The notes below the pieces were generated by a model. The model had not been told where the DNA came from, searched no databases, and saw nothing but the letters and a program-made list of their open reading frames with translations. Of a DNA stretch of 64,000 bases, positions 18,884 through 27,251 are shown in pieces. The position numbers and the translations under genes are program-made. This DNA comes from JAHEKB01 sp049115575 (GTDB lineage Bacteria > Bacteroidota > Bacteroidia > NS11-12g > UBA9320): assembly GCA_049115575.1 (NCBI GenBank), contig JAGDZU010000002.1:372001-436000 (forward strand). Reading direction: 5' to 3'. Numbering within the stretch: position 1 is the first letter of the stretch; every line of letters starts with the position of its first letter.

Positions 18884-19632
18884 CTATTATTACCTCTACG
18901 CTGTTTGTGCTCGTTATGATTATAGCAGCAGCATGGCTGGTGATTTCTGCGGTGAGAAAAAAGAATTCTGCAGAGCTTCAATTAAAAGAAGAGCAGGTTC
19001 AAAGACAAAAGGAAATCAACTTGACCACTTTAAGTACTCAGGAGCATGAGAGAAAACGAATTGGTATGGACCTTCATGATGATTTAGGCCCATCCTTCTC
19101 TGTGATTAAAATGAATTTAGGACAGGCCAAGCAAAAACTGAAAAAAGGCGATACTCAAGAGAGTATTTCAGCTATACTAGATCAAGCTTCTGATAATTTA
19201 GAAGAAGCTGTTGGGCGTTTTTCTGATTTATCCAAAATGCTATATCCTGTGGTCTTAAAGAAAAAAGGACTAAAAATAGCCTTGGAAGATTTGCTCAATA
19301 AATCCAATGGGTTTGGTATAGAAATTACCTCTGTTATAGAAGACTTTGAAGCAAATACAGAATTAGAGGCGCTGTCTATTTACAGAATAGCACAGGAAGC
19401 ATTAAACAATGGTCTTAAACATTCCAACGCAAAACATATTAGTGTACAGTGGTTGGATCGAAGTCATCACCATATTTTTAAATATGAAGATGATGGCCAA
19501 GGGTTTGACCTTGATCACAGCAAGCTTGGAATAGGAATGCAAAGCATACATAGTAGGGCGCACGCCATTGATGCCAGCTTAGATATAAAAACGTCCGTTG
19601 GAAACGGTGTACAAATTGATATTAGATTATGA
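18865..19632 (+). CDS. NarL-type sensor histidine kinase (HisKA_3)
   Basis: 255 residues: one N-terminal membrane helix (~4-30), a short coiled-coil with EEQVQRQKEINLTT, then a HisKA_3 dimerisation domain with the phospho-acceptor His71 in HERKRIGMDLHDDLGPSFS. The ATPase domain has EALNNGLKHSNAKHIS (N box), DDGQGF (G1) and GIGMQSIHSRAHAI (G2). It autophosphorylates and passes phosphate to the regulator encoded next, whose start overlaps its stop by four bases. No extracellular sensor region exists, in contrast to most kinases of this size class. The overlapping upstream seven-helix protein is the probable input partner. Confidence 0.92.
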   Translation: MEDILIAIITSTLFVLVMIIAAAWLVISAVRKKNSAELQLKEEQVQRQKEINLTTLSTQEHERKRIGMDLHDDLGPSFSVIKMNLGQAKQKLKKGDTQESISAILDQASDNLEEAVGRFSDLSKMLYPVVLKKKGLKIALEDLLNKSNGFGIEITSVIEDFEANTELEALSIYRIAQEALNNGLKHSNAKHISVQWLDRSHHHIFKYEDDGQGFDLDHSKLGIGMQSIHSRAHAIDASLDIKTSVGNGVQIDIRL

Positions 19633-20273
19633 ATAAGATAAAATTAGGTTTAGCAGATGATCACACATTGTTCCGTAAAGCCATGATTGGCATGCTGAAT
19701 GAATATGATGACTTAGAAGTATGTATAGAAGCGTCTAATGGCCAAGAGTTATTAGATAAGTTGAATCAAGGAACCATGTGTGATATTCTGATTCTAGACA
19801 TTGAAATGCCTGTGATGAATGGTGCTGAAACCGTTAAGAAACTGAGAGAAATCTATGGAGAAAAGCCTTTAGTTCTTGCTCTTTCAATGCATAAAGAATA
19901 CTTCTTAGTACAGGATGTGTTAGAATCAGGAGCAAATGGGTTTGTTCCAAAAGAAGCCAATCCAGAAGAGCTCAAGCTGGCATTGGACTCTGTTCTTTCT
20001 CATGGTTTTTATTTAAATCCAGAAATCTCTAGACAAGTTTTTGGCAACAAATTCAATGTACCAGATGAAGAGCACAGCTTATCTAAAACCGAGATTAAGA
20101 TTATTGAACTTATTTGTGATCAAAAGACCAATAAGGAAATTGCACAAGAGCTTAACCTTTCACCCAATACTATTAACACCTATAGAACCAGAATTTTGGA
20201 GAAGATAAATGTGATAAATACTGCAGGTCTTGTGGTTTATGCTATCCGCAATGGATATTTCATTATTAAATAA
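19629..20273 (+). CDS. NarL/LuxR-family response regulator
   Basis: 214 residues with an N-terminal receiver domain (LGLADDHTLFRK, phospho-acceptor Asp57 in ILDIEMPVMNGAE, conserved Lys in FVPKEANPEE) and a C-terminal LuxR-type helix-turn-helix (LSKTEIKIIELICDQKTNK, NLSPNTINTYRTRILEK). It is the output of the overlapping kinase at 18865. No specific targets can be read from the window. A hairpin terminator follows directly after the stop, closing the operon that begins at 17900. Confidence 0.93.
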   Translation: MNKIKLGLADDHTLFRKAMIGMLNEYDDLEVCIEASNGQELLDKLNQGTMCDILILDIEMPVMNGAETVKKLREIYGEKPLVLALSMHKEYFLVQDVLESGANGFVPKEANPEELKLALDSVLSHGFYLNPEISRQVFGNKFNVPDEEHSLSKTEIKIIELICDQKTNKEIAQELNLSPNTINTYRTRILEKINVINTAGLVVYAIRNGYFIIK

Positions 20274-20301
20274 AAAAAATGCCTTCTGGCAAGAAGGCAT
20301 T
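20272..20301. terminator. Hairpin terminator between response regulator and bshA
   Basis: A perfect 9-bp stem ATGCCTTCT (20279-20287) / AGAAGGCAT (20292-20300) with a GGCA loop. An A-run precedes it and only a weak T tail follows, so it may act best on the minus strand, but position suggests it ends the regulator operon. The following ~200 bases to bshA hold no recognisable gene. Confidence 0.7.
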
Positions 20302-20499
20302 TAGGGGCAACCAAGGTTAGGGTTGTAATTATTATCGTATGTCAAATGTAAGATGGTGATTTTCACCCTACAATATCTAAAAAGAAGTATTTCAAGTATT
20401 TAAAAAGAAGTTTTCTGTAAAATTATAAGCCAATAAGTATTTAATATCAATCCATTTCTCAGGCCTCATCAATGTTTGCTAATATTGCGGCATCTAATT

Positions 20500-21609
20500 A
20501 TGCTAAGAATAGGCATTATATGTTATCCCACATTTGGTGGTAGTGGAGTTGTTGCAACAGAGCTTGGTAAAGCACTTGCAGAAAAAGGTCATTTGGTTCA
20601 TTTTATTGCCTATGAACAACCTGTGAGATTAGATCATTTCACAGAGAATCTGTTTTACCACGAGGTATCTTTAAGCAGCTATCCACTCTTTAAATACCCG
20701 CCTTATGAAATTGCATTAACTAGCAAGATAGTAGATATTGTTAAGGCACATAAGCTAGAGGTTTTACATGTGCATTACGCCATACCCCATGCTACTGCAG
20801 CAGTACAGGCCAAGGAAATACTTAAGGCAGAAGGAATTCAAATTAAGATAGTAACCACCTTACACGGAACAGATATTACTCTGGTTGGGAAAGATGCTTC
20901 TTATGAACCAGTGGTTTCCTATTCAATTAATAACTCAGATGTAGTTACTACTGTTTCAGAAAGTTTAAAGGCAGATACCTACAAATATTTTAATGTTGAC
21001 CAAAAGGAAATCAAAGTGGTTCCCAACTTTATAGATTTTAACCGATTCAATAAGTTACCTAAGGATCATTTCAAAAAAGCCATAGCTCCCAATAACGAGA
21101 AAATTATAGTACATACTTCTAACTTCAGACCAGTTAAAAGGGTAGGAGATGTAATTAGAGTTTTTGCGGAAATACAGAAGCACATTCCGTGTAAACTACT
21201 CATGATAGGAGATGGACCAGATCGTATGAATATTGAAAACGATTGTAGACAATATGAAATTTGTGACAAGATTACCTTCTTGGGAAAACAAGAGGCTATA
21301 GAAGAAATTCTGTCGGTTGCGGATCTATTCATCATGCCTTCTGAAACGGAAAGCTTTGGTTTAGCTGCGCTCGAAGCCATGGCGTGTGAAGTTCCTGTGA
21401 TTTCAACAAACACTGGAGGGCTTCCAGAGGTGAATATAGACGGCTTAACAGGTTTTACCTCAAATGTGGGCGATACAGAAAAGATGGCCAAGGATGCCTT
21501 GAAAATTCTTTCTGATGAGAATCTTGCAGTCTATAAAAAGCAAGCTAAAGAACATGCCTTAAAGTATAAATTGGAAGAAATCTTACCTCTATACGAGGAT
21601 CTTTATTAA
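20500..21609 (+). CDS. bshA: N-acetyl-alpha-D-glucosaminyl L-malate synthase (bacillithiol pathway)
   Basis: 369 residues from ATG 20500, giving the family N-terminus MLRIGIICYPTFGGSGVVATE; the TTG at 20476 would add eight residues. It is a GT4-family glycosyltransferase with FKYPPYEIALTSKI, VLHVHYAIPHA, TTLHGTDITLVG, FRPVKRVGDV and the nucleotide-sugar block PSETESFGLAALEAMACEVPV. BshA joins GlcNAc from UDP-GlcNAc to L-malate, the first step to the thiol bacillithiol. No other bsh gene is in the window. It is convergent with sucD, 13 bases from its end, with no clear terminator between. Confidence 0.9.
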   Translation: MLRIGIICYPTFGGSGVVATELGKALAEKGHLVHFIAYEQPVRLDHFTENLFYHEVSLSSYPLFKYPPYEIALTSKIVDIVKAHKLEVLHVHYAIPHATAAVQAKEILKAEGIQIKIVTTLHGTDITLVGKDASYEPVVSYSINNSDVVTTVSESLKADTYKYFNVDQKEIKVVPNFIDFNRFNKLPKDHFKKAIAPNNEKIIVHTSNFRPVKRVGDVIRVFAEIQKHIPCKLLMIGDGPDRMNIENDCRQYEICDKITFLGKQEAIEEILSVADLFIMPSETESFGLAALEAMACEVPVISTNTGGLPEVNIDGLTGFTSNVGDTEKMAKDALKILSDENLAVYKKQAKEHALKYKLEEILPLYEDLY

Positions 21610-21622
21610 TTGAGTAAAGCTG

Positions 21623-22489
21623 CTACAGCACTTCAATCATTTTGTTTCCGATATCTGCAGGAGAATCCACTACATGAATTCCGCATTCTCGCATAATCGC
21701 TTTTTTAGCTGCAGCTGTGTCTTCAGCTCCACCAACTATAGCGCCTGCGTGACCCATAGTACGACCTGATGGTGCAGTCTCACCAGCAATGAATCCTACT
21801 ACTGGTTTAGTACCATTGGCTTTAATCCATCTGGCAGCTTCAGCTTCCATACTTCCACCAATTTCACCTATCATAACAATACCTTCAGTCTGGTCATCGG
21901 CCATGAACAATTCAATAGCGTCTTGCATAGAAGTACCAATAATAGGATCCCCTCCAATACCAATAGCCGTTGTTTGTCCTAAACCTGCTTTTGTAATTTG
22001 ATCTACAGCTTCATAAGTTAAGGTACCCGATTTAGATACGATTCCAATTTTACCTGGGGTAAAAATGAAACCAGGCATGATACCCACCTTAGCTTCACTG
22101 GCAGTAATAATTCCTGGGCAATTAGGGCCAATCAGTCGGCAATCTCTGTCGTCTATATAAGCCTTAGCTTTTACCATATCAGCAACTGGTATGCCTTCTG
22201 TAATACATACAATCACTTTGATTCCGGCATCTGCTGCTTCCATAATGGCATCTGCAGCAAATGGAGGAGGTACAAAAATGATACTCACATCTGCTCCTGT
22301 ACTTGCTACAGCGTTGGCAACGGAATTAAATACAGGCTTGTCCAAATGAGTCTGACCTCCCTTTCCAGGAGTAACACCACCTACCACATTACTGCCGTAT
22401 TCAATCATTTGACCAGCGTGAAAAGTTCCTTCACTTCCGGTAAAACCTTGCACTATAATCTTAGAATCTTTGTTAACTAGAATTGCCAT
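21623..22489 (-). CDS. sucD: Succinyl-CoA synthetase alpha subunit
   Basis: 288 residues from ATG 22489 (MAILVNKDSKIIVQGFTG); an upstream ATG would add five residues not typical of the family. It forms succinate and NTP from succinyl-CoA in the TCA cycle with the beta subunit, which is not in this window. The CoA-binding Rossmann N-terminus (GFTGSEGTFHAG), ligase motifs (IGPNCPGIIT, IVSKSGTLTYEA) and the phosphohistidine His247 in GRTMGHAGAIV are present. A well-formed promoter lies upstream. Confidence 0.96.
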   Translation of the reverse strand: MAILVNKDSKIIVQGFTGSEGTFHAGQMIEYGSNVVGGVTPGKGGQTHLDKPVFNSVANAVASTGADVSIIFVPPPFAADAIMEAADAGIKVIVCITEGIPVADMVKAKAYIDDRDCRLIGPNCPGIITASEAKVGIMPGFIFTPGKIGIVSKSGTLTYEAVDQITKAGLGQTTAIGIGGDPIIGTSMQDAIELFMADDQTEGIVMIGEIGGSMEAEAARWIKANGTKPVVGFIAGETAPSGRTMGHAGAIVGGAEDTAAAKKAIMRECGIHVVDSPADIGNKMIEVL

Positions 22490-22501
22490 AATTATGAGGC
22501 G

Positions 22502-22530
22502 CAAAAGTAGTCTTTGAAGTCAAAATGCAA
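22502..22530 (-). promoter_or_regulatory. sucD promoter
   Basis: Read on the minus strand: TTG (22528-22530), 18 bases, then TACTTTTG (22502-22509). This fits the Bacteroidota -33 TTG / -7 TAnnTTTG consensus and ends 12 bases before the sucD ATG. Confidence 0.65.
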
Positions 22531-22549
22531 ATGCTTTTTTTCCAGCTTT

Positions 22550-22990
22550 TCAATTGTCATACTCCTTTGCAAAAGCTATCCTAAACTCTTTCACAAAATC
22601 TTCATAGTATGCTAGCAATTTGTGGTCATTACAGCTGCCTATTGCCCATTCATAAGTCTGTTCACTATCACCATTTCCCATTGAAATGTAACGGTTGATG
22701 CCATTTTGCTTATTAGATCGCTGCGCATAGAAGCTGGAATTAATTAAATCTATTTTGACTGATTCATAGATGTACTTTCGAACCGAAGAAAGCACAATTC
22801 TTTCATCTTTGTCCAAGGCTTTAATATAGCGCTCACCAGATTTATGCATGATAAATGCCTCTCCTTCTTCGGGATTTGTGGTGTTGTAATAACCCACTTC
22901 TATGTATTCACTTTTCTTTTGGTTGGGCTTATGCAAAGCGGCAATACTGATGGTAGCACTCAGTACTAGGATAGAAACTAGCTTACTCAT
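22550..22990 (-). CDS. Secreted hypothetical protein
   Basis: 146 residues with a signal peptide (MSKLVSILVLSATISIAALH). The mature part has no recognised domain; it contains YIEVGYYNTTNPEEGEAF, SGERYIKALDKDERIVL and an aromatic/charged C-terminus (YYEDFVKEFRIAFAKEYDN). A -7 element TATCTTTG lies at 23010-23017 on the minus strand, 19 bases before the ATG. It is transcribed toward sucD but has a promoter of its own. Function unknown. Confidence 0.65.
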   Translation of the reverse strand: MSKLVSILVLSATISIAALHKPNQKKSEYIEVGYYNTTNPEEGEAFIMHKSGERYIKALDKDERIVLSSVRKYIYESVKIDLINSSFYAQRSNKQNGINRYISMGNGDSEQTYEWAIGSCNDHKLLAYYEDFVKEFRIAFAKEYDN

Positions 22991-23075
22991 GTTATTATCG
23001 GGTCTGAGACAAAGATATAAATCAAATTTTTAACCCCTTTTTATAGGCTTTTATCGAAAGATATAGTACTTTGTA

Positions 23076-23107
23076 TTGCATGGTACCTTTTTATAACTAT
23101 ATATTTG
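23076..23107 (+). promoter_or_regulatory. Promoter of the padR-pspC operon
   Basis: TTG (23076-23078), 21-base spacer and TATATTTG (23100-23107), 17 bases before the TTG start at 23125. A GGTACC palindrome sits inside the spacer (23082-23087) and could be part of a PadR operator; that last point is speculation. Confidence 0.6.
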
Positions 23108-23124
23108 CATAACAAATTAGCATT

Positions 23125-23454
23125 TTGAAGTTAGAAAACACACAATCACAGATGCGCAAGGGGATATTGGAGTATTGCATACTTGCCTTGATTAGCAAAG
23201 GGGAGGTATATGCTTCTGATATTATAGGGAGTCTCAAAGAGGCCAAATTGATAGTAGTAGAAGGTACTTTATACCCTTTATTAACCAGACTAAAGAACGC
23301 CGGTCTCCTTAAATACGCATGGAAAGAATCTGAACAAGGCCCACCTCGTAAGTACTATTCACTTACCGAAACTGGTCAGTTATTTATAAATGAGCTATCC
23401 AAAACATGGAATGAACTCACTAAGTCTGTAGAACAAATTACCCAAGAAAAATGA
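23125..23454 (+). CDS. PadR-family transcriptional regulator
   Basis: 109 residues with the PadR winged-helix pattern: RKGILEYCILALISKGEVYAS, IIGSLKEAKLIVVEGTLYPLL, then the wing GLLKYAWKESEQGPPRKYY and LTETGQLFINELSKTWNEL. PadR proteins are repressors, often autoregulated, that respond to membrane or chemical stress. The start is TTG 23125. Its stop overlaps the PspC gene start by four bases (ATGA), so the two are translationally coupled. This PadR plus PspC pairing is common in Bacteroidota and suggests control of an envelope-stress protein. Confidence 0.9.
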   Translation: MKLENTQSQMRKGILEYCILALISKGEVYASDIIGSLKEAKLIVVEGTLYPLLTRLKNAGLLKYAWKESEQGPPRKYYSLTETGQLFINELSKTWNELTKSVEQITQEK

Positions 23455-24503
23455 ATAAGATTATCAATATAAACTTAGCAGGACAAGCCATAGCCATAGA
23501 TGAAAAGGCATATGATACCTTGAAGTCCTATTTAGCAACTCTAGAAAAACACTTTAGAAACACTTCAAGTGGAAGTGAAATTTTAGAAGACATAGAAGCC
23601 AGAATTGCTGAAATGTTTCAAATTAAAATTCGCAATGGTCATACTTTCATAGACCAAGCGGCAGTAGATGAGGCTATTGAAGTTATGGGCAGCCCCAATG
23701 ATATGGGTTATGCCGAAGAAGCCGAAGAGGTGTATGAAGAAGAGCAATATGATGGTCGTAAAAAACTATTCAGAGACTCAGAGGACAAAATACTAGGTGG
23801 AGTTTGTTCTGGTCTGGCTGCTTATCTAGATGTGGATACCAGTGTGGTTAGGCTCCTAACAATAGTGTTGGTCATTTTTGCAGGTATTGGAATTATCCCA
23901 TATTTAATACTTTGGATTATTCTTCCTCAAACCAGAACACCCCAAGATAGATTCAGAATGCATGGAGAAACTCCAGACATAGATCGCATTGCAAAACGCG
24001 TAAGGCAAGAGGCAGAAAACGTAGCCTCTAACATAAAAAAAAACGAAAGTTTAAGAAGCGTAGGTCAAAGTATAGTTGATCTTTTTGCCAGAGTAATAAG
24101 ATGGTTCAGTAAATTCTTTGGAGGAGCTGTTTTAATGGCTTTGGTTATTGCTGGAGTGGCCATAACAACGGCATTCATCTTTGGCATGTCAGAAACAGCA
24201 AACATTAGAATAGACGGTAATATACTAACTCTTCCTCATGTCTTTGAGTCCGCTTTACTCTCCAAATTCTTTATGCTATCGCTGTTGCTCATAATAGTAA
24301 TACCTATAGGAGCATTGGCCTATTTGCTAATTAGCTTCATCTTTAATTTACCTATGCAGCGTTTTAATCTCAAGACCATTTTTGCAACTTGGTTGTTGTG
24401 CCTAGCCATTTTTGTTGGAATAAGCATATACGGTTCTAGTCAATTAAAGTATGATGATTGGCAAGATTTTAAATATGAATTGGAAGATGTAAATACCATT
24501 TGA
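23451..24503 (+). CDS. PspC-domain membrane protein
   Basis: 350 residues. The N-terminal ~100 residues are soluble and acidic (INIAGQAIAI-like start, GSEILEDIEARIAEMF, FIDQAAVDEAIEVMG). A PspC domain follows near 104-165: LFRDSEDKILGGVCSGLAAYL, then a helix ending LILWIILPQ. Three more membrane helices lie near 225-247, 281-306 and 318-336. PspC proteins belong to envelope-stress (phage shock) responses. It is coupled by a four-base overlap to the PadR gene, its probable regulator. Confidence 0.88.
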   Translation: MNKIININLAGQAIAIDEKAYDTLKSYLATLEKHFRNTSSGSEILEDIEARIAEMFQIKIRNGHTFIDQAAVDEAIEVMGSPNDMGYAEEAEEVYEEEQYDGRKKLFRDSEDKILGGVCSGLAAYLDVDTSVVRLLTIVLVIFAGIGIIPYLILWIILPQTRTPQDRFRMHGETPDIDRIAKRVRQEAENVASNIKKNESLRSVGQSIVDLFARVIRWFSKFFGGAVLMALVIAGVAITTAFIFGMSETANIRIDGNILTLPHVFESALLSKFFMLSLLLIIVIPIGALAYLLISFIFNLPMQRFNLKTIFATWLLCLAIFVGISIYGSSQLKYDDWQDFKYELEDVNTI

Positions 24504-24525
24504 GTTCAAGTTCTACATTTGCCGA

Positions 24526-25197
24526 ATGGGCCACGAATTCATAGCACTAAATCACTATGGTGTAGATTTTAATTCTGATCAATTACTAGAGAGAGCCACC
24601 GCTTTCAATGATTTAATCCAAAAAAGACGTACTGTTAGAGATTTCTCGAATAAACCAGTACCTATCGAGGTAATGGAACAAATCATTGATGCCGCATCAT
24701 CTGCGCCAAGTGGGGCACACAAACAGCCTTGGAAATTCTGCCTCATTTCTAATCCAGAAGTAAAGAAGCAGATTAGAGAAGCTGCAGAGAAAGAGGAGTA
24801 TGAGAACTATCACGGCAGAATGAGCGAGGAATGGCTCAAAGATCTTGAGCCTTTTAATACAGATTGGAATAAGGAATTTTTAGAAATTGCACCCTATCTC
24901 ATTGTGATTTTTAAAGAGTCCTATAGCGTTGATGCCAATGGCGAGAAAAGTAAAAACTATTATGTGAATGAAAGCGTAGGAATAGCTGCAGGATTCCTCA
25001 TTAGTGCTATACACCAAGCTGGATTAGTAAGTTTAACCCATACACCGTCGCCCATGAACTTCTTGGCAGAATTACTTAATAGGCCAAGGCATGAAAAAGC
25101 CTTTTTGCTCATTCCCGTTGGCTACCCTAGAAAAGATGCCCAAATTCCTGTTTTGAAGCGCAAGGCATTAGACGAAGTTTTGATAAAATTTTCTTAA
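24526..25197 (+). CDS. Iodotyrosine deiodinase-like nitroreductase-family flavoprotein
   Basis: 223 residues. FMN-binding features include RRTVRDFSNKPVP (33-46) and APSGAHKQPWKF (60-71). The whole length resembles iodotyrosine deiodinase (IYD) more than generic nitroreductases: APSGAH, YYVNESVGIAAG, AGLVSLTHTPSPMNFL, RPRHEKAFLLIPVGYP and LKRKALDEVL line up with the human enzyme as I remember it. The three residues that hold the halotyrosine zwitterion in IYD appear conserved as Glu91, Tyr95 and Lys116. A reductive dehalogenase of halotyrosines or related phenols is inferred. It is ten bases before the biotin carrier gene. Confidence 0.8.
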   Translation: MGHEFIALNHYGVDFNSDQLLERATAFNDLIQKRRTVRDFSNKPVPIEVMEQIIDAASSAPSGAHKQPWKFCLISNPEVKKQIREAAEKEEYENYHGRMSEEWLKDLEPFNTDWNKEFLEIAPYLIVIFKESYSVDANGEKSKNYYVNESVGIAAGFLISAIHQAGLVSLTHTPSPMNFLAELLNRPRHEKAFLLIPVGYPRKDAQIPVLKRKALDEVLIKFS

Positions 25198-25207
25198 GCT
25201 TGCACCT

Positions 25208-25702
25208 GTGGCCAAGGTATCTGTAGATAAGGAATGGTTTGAGATCCTCACATCTGAGGATGGTCAACTCAGCATAGATGGACAAAAATTGGAGTATGAT
25301 TTGGTTCGTATTACCAAACATGAATACCATCTATTATTGAACAACCGATCTTTTACAGTTGAGATTCTGGATAAAGCAAGAGATGGGTCACTTTCACTTT
25401 CCATTAATGGTAGAAAATTAGAGGGAAGGCTCTCGTATAAAATAGAGCAGCTCTTAAAGTCCATGGGAATGGAAACGGGTAAAAAAGTGCATAAAGATGT
25501 AAAAGCCCCAATGCCAGGATTAGTATTGGATGTTCTAGTTCAAGAAGGTCAAACGGTGGATGAAAGCCAAGACTTAGTCATCCTTGAGGCCATGAAAATG
25601 GAAAATGCTCTTAAAGCGCCTCAAGCTGGAGTAATTGACGTTGTTCATGTTAACAAACAAGACAAAGTCGATAAGAATCAAGTATTAATTTCGTATCAAT
25701 AA
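25208..25702 (+). CDS. Biotin/lipoyl carrier protein (acyl-CoA carboxylase type)
   Basis: 164 residues from GTG 25208. The C-terminal ~75 residues are a biotinyl domain (KAPMPGLVLDVLVQEGQTV, biotin attachment Lys130 in EAMKMEN, LKAPQAGVIDVVHV). The N-terminal half is a beta-rich segment like the linker region of propionyl/acetyl-CoA carboxylase alpha subunits. It probably carries biotin for an acyl-CoA carboxylase; the carboxylase and transferase subunits are not in this window. It follows the deiodinase-like gene by ten bases, which may reflect operon readthrough rather than shared function. Confidence 0.85.
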   Translation: MAKVSVDKEWFEILTSEDGQLSIDGQKLEYDLVRITKHEYHLLLNNRSFTVEILDKARDGSLSLSINGRKLEGRLSYKIEQLLKSMGMETGKKVHKDVKAPMPGLVLDVLVQEGQTVDESQDLVILEAMKMENALKAPQAGVIDVVHVNKQDKVDKNQVLISYQ

Positions 25703-25712
25703 AAACTCTTTC

Positions 25713-26747
25713 ATGAAAAAACTAGTTGTTTTATGCTTGGCCATATGCCAAGTGACTGTACTATTTGCGCAAGATGGCGAATTGGACTCAAAGCAAAAAG
25801 AACTTGAAAAGCTTCAACAAGATCTTAAAGTAACTCAAGAAGCAATTACTAAAGTAGAATCAGAAATTACAGCACTTAAACCACCTGTCTATTGGAAAAA
25901 GGGAGGCTTTTCCGCTTTAAATTTCAATACCATTGGTTTTAATAATTGGGCTGCTGGGGGTGTGCAATCTAATTCCGTTACAGCATTGGGTAATCTCTAT
26001 GCTAATTACCGCAAAGACAAAATGGAGTGGGTAAATAATCTTGATTTAGCCTATGGCCTTATACAAAATGAAGGAGAGGATTTACGTAAGAATGAGGATA
26101 AGATAGTTTACCTTACTAAGGTTGGATATCACGCAACGGAAAGATTGAGTTATGCGGTTCTCGGTGAATTTAAATCTCAATTCGCAGATGGATATGACTT
26201 TGGAAATCCAGATGAGGATAGACCTGTTATCTCCAAATTCTTGGCACCAGCCTTTGTGCAGCTATCACTAGGTTTGGACTATAAAGTTTCAGAAGCACTA
26301 CATATTTACGCTTCACCTGCTGCAGGGAAATTTACCATAGTTATGGATGACAGTATAGCAGCTCAGAACATTTATATACCAAGTGTAGAAGATGCACAGG
26401 GATTTCAATTTTATAAAGATAACTTCAGAGCTGAGTTCGGAGCGAACATTAACATACTCTACAACCAAGATTTAACAAAGAATTTCAATGTGAATTCCAA
26501 ATTGGACTTATTCAACAACTATACAGATAAAAACGCGGCAAATAGAGCAAACATTGATGTGAACTGGGAGACCATGTTGAACATGAAAATAACCAAATTT
26601 ATTGGGGTTAACATCTTCACTCACTTAATCTATGATAATGATATAGAGGTGCCTACGGAGTATGATGTTAACAATGTAGCTATTGCTTTTGGTCCTCGTG
26701 TACAGTTCAAAAGAGTGTTGGGTGTTGGATTTTCTTATAAATTTTAG
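25713..26747 (+). CDS. DUF3078 outer-membrane barrel protein
   Basis: 344 residues with a signal peptide (MKKLVVLCLAICQVTVLFAQ), a short coiled coil (KQKELEKLQQDLKVTQEAITK) and the DUF3078 signature YWKKGGFSALNFNTIGFNNWAAGG. The rest is strands of a barrel (YANYRKDKMEWVNNLDLAYG, FVQLSLGLDYKVS) with a terminal aromatic strand VGFSYKF. Function unknown; the family is restricted to Bacteroidota as far as I know. The copper operon starts 62 bases downstream, separated by an inverted repeat that is more operator- than terminator-like. Confidence 0.82.
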   Translation: MKKLVVLCLAICQVTVLFAQDGELDSKQKELEKLQQDLKVTQEAITKVESEITALKPPVYWKKGGFSALNFNTIGFNNWAAGGVQSNSVTALGNLYANYRKDKMEWVNNLDLAYGLIQNEGEDLRKNEDKIVYLTKVGYHATERLSYAVLGEFKSQFADGYDFGNPDEDRPVISKFLAPAFVQLSLGLDYKVSEALHIYASPAAGKFTIVMDDSIAAQNIYIPSVEDAQGFQFYKDNFRAEFGANINILYNQDLTKNFNVNSKLDLFNNYTDKNAANRANIDVNWETMLNMKITKFIGVNIFTHLIYDNDIEVPTEYDVNNVAIAFGPRVQFKRVLGVGFSYKF

Positions 26748-26752
26748 TCTAA

Positions 26753-26808
26753 CCTAAGTCACAAATTGCCACACTTAGGCGTTTAGTACATAACATCACC
26801 TATTTTTG
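26753..26808 (+). promoter_or_regulatory. Candidate operator and -7 element of the copper operon
   Basis: A 7-bp perfect inverted repeat CCTAAGT (26753-26759) / ACTTAGG (26773-26779) with 13 bases between. A -7 element TATTTTTG lies at 26801-26808, only one base before the ATG at 26810, which would imply an almost leaderless transcript. No T-run follows the inverted repeat, so it is more likely a regulator site near the -33 region than a terminator. Confidence 0.5.
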
Positions 26809-26809
26809 C

Positions 26810-27196
26810 ATGATCAAAAAATTGTGGTCCATATCGCTAGCATTGCTATTCCTAATCTCAGGAACAGGATTCCATATAGATTTGGAATACTGTTGTGGTA
26901 ATTTAGAAAAGCTGGGACTTTTCGATCATCTAAGCATTGAACTTGATGATTGTTGCCCTGAAGAGAAAAGAGAAAGCCATGATTGCATGGAGAATGATCA
27001 TGTTGTTAAATCCATGGAATCACAGGACTTGCAGTCCATTACCAAAGTAACCATTCAGAAAATGCCATACAGTAAGGTGGCAAATGTTATTGCTCCATTA
27101 AAGAACCAATGGAAAAGCAATGCATACACAACAATTGGGGAGAATCAGCTACATCCACCCCCTATCCTAATATTGCAACAACGCTTTTTGTGTTAG
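26810..27196 (+). CDS. HYC_CC_PP-type Cys/His-rich small exported protein
   Basis: 128 residues with an N-terminal signal peptide (MIKKLWSISLALLFLISGTG). Cysteine pairs and histidines (LEYCCGN, LDDCCPEE, SHDCMENDH) and a C-terminal HPPPILILQQRF match the pattern after which the HYC_CC_PP family is named. These small proteins are commonly encoded just upstream of metal-related TonB receptors in Bacteroidota. It is the first gene of the putative copper operon; metal binding by the Cys/His motifs is inferred. The 55-base gap to the receptor gene has no terminator. Confidence 0.72.
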   Translation: MIKKLWSISLALLFLISGTGFHIDLEYCCGNLEKLGLFDHLSIELDDCCPEEKRESHDCMENDHVVKSMESQDLQSITKVTIQKMPYSKVANVIAPLKNQWKSNAYTTIGENQLHPPPILILQQRFLC

Positions 27197-27251
27197 TCTT
27201 TGATAATTAATCCGATTTTTTAGTATTCGAATTTTTTATCAATAAAGACAT

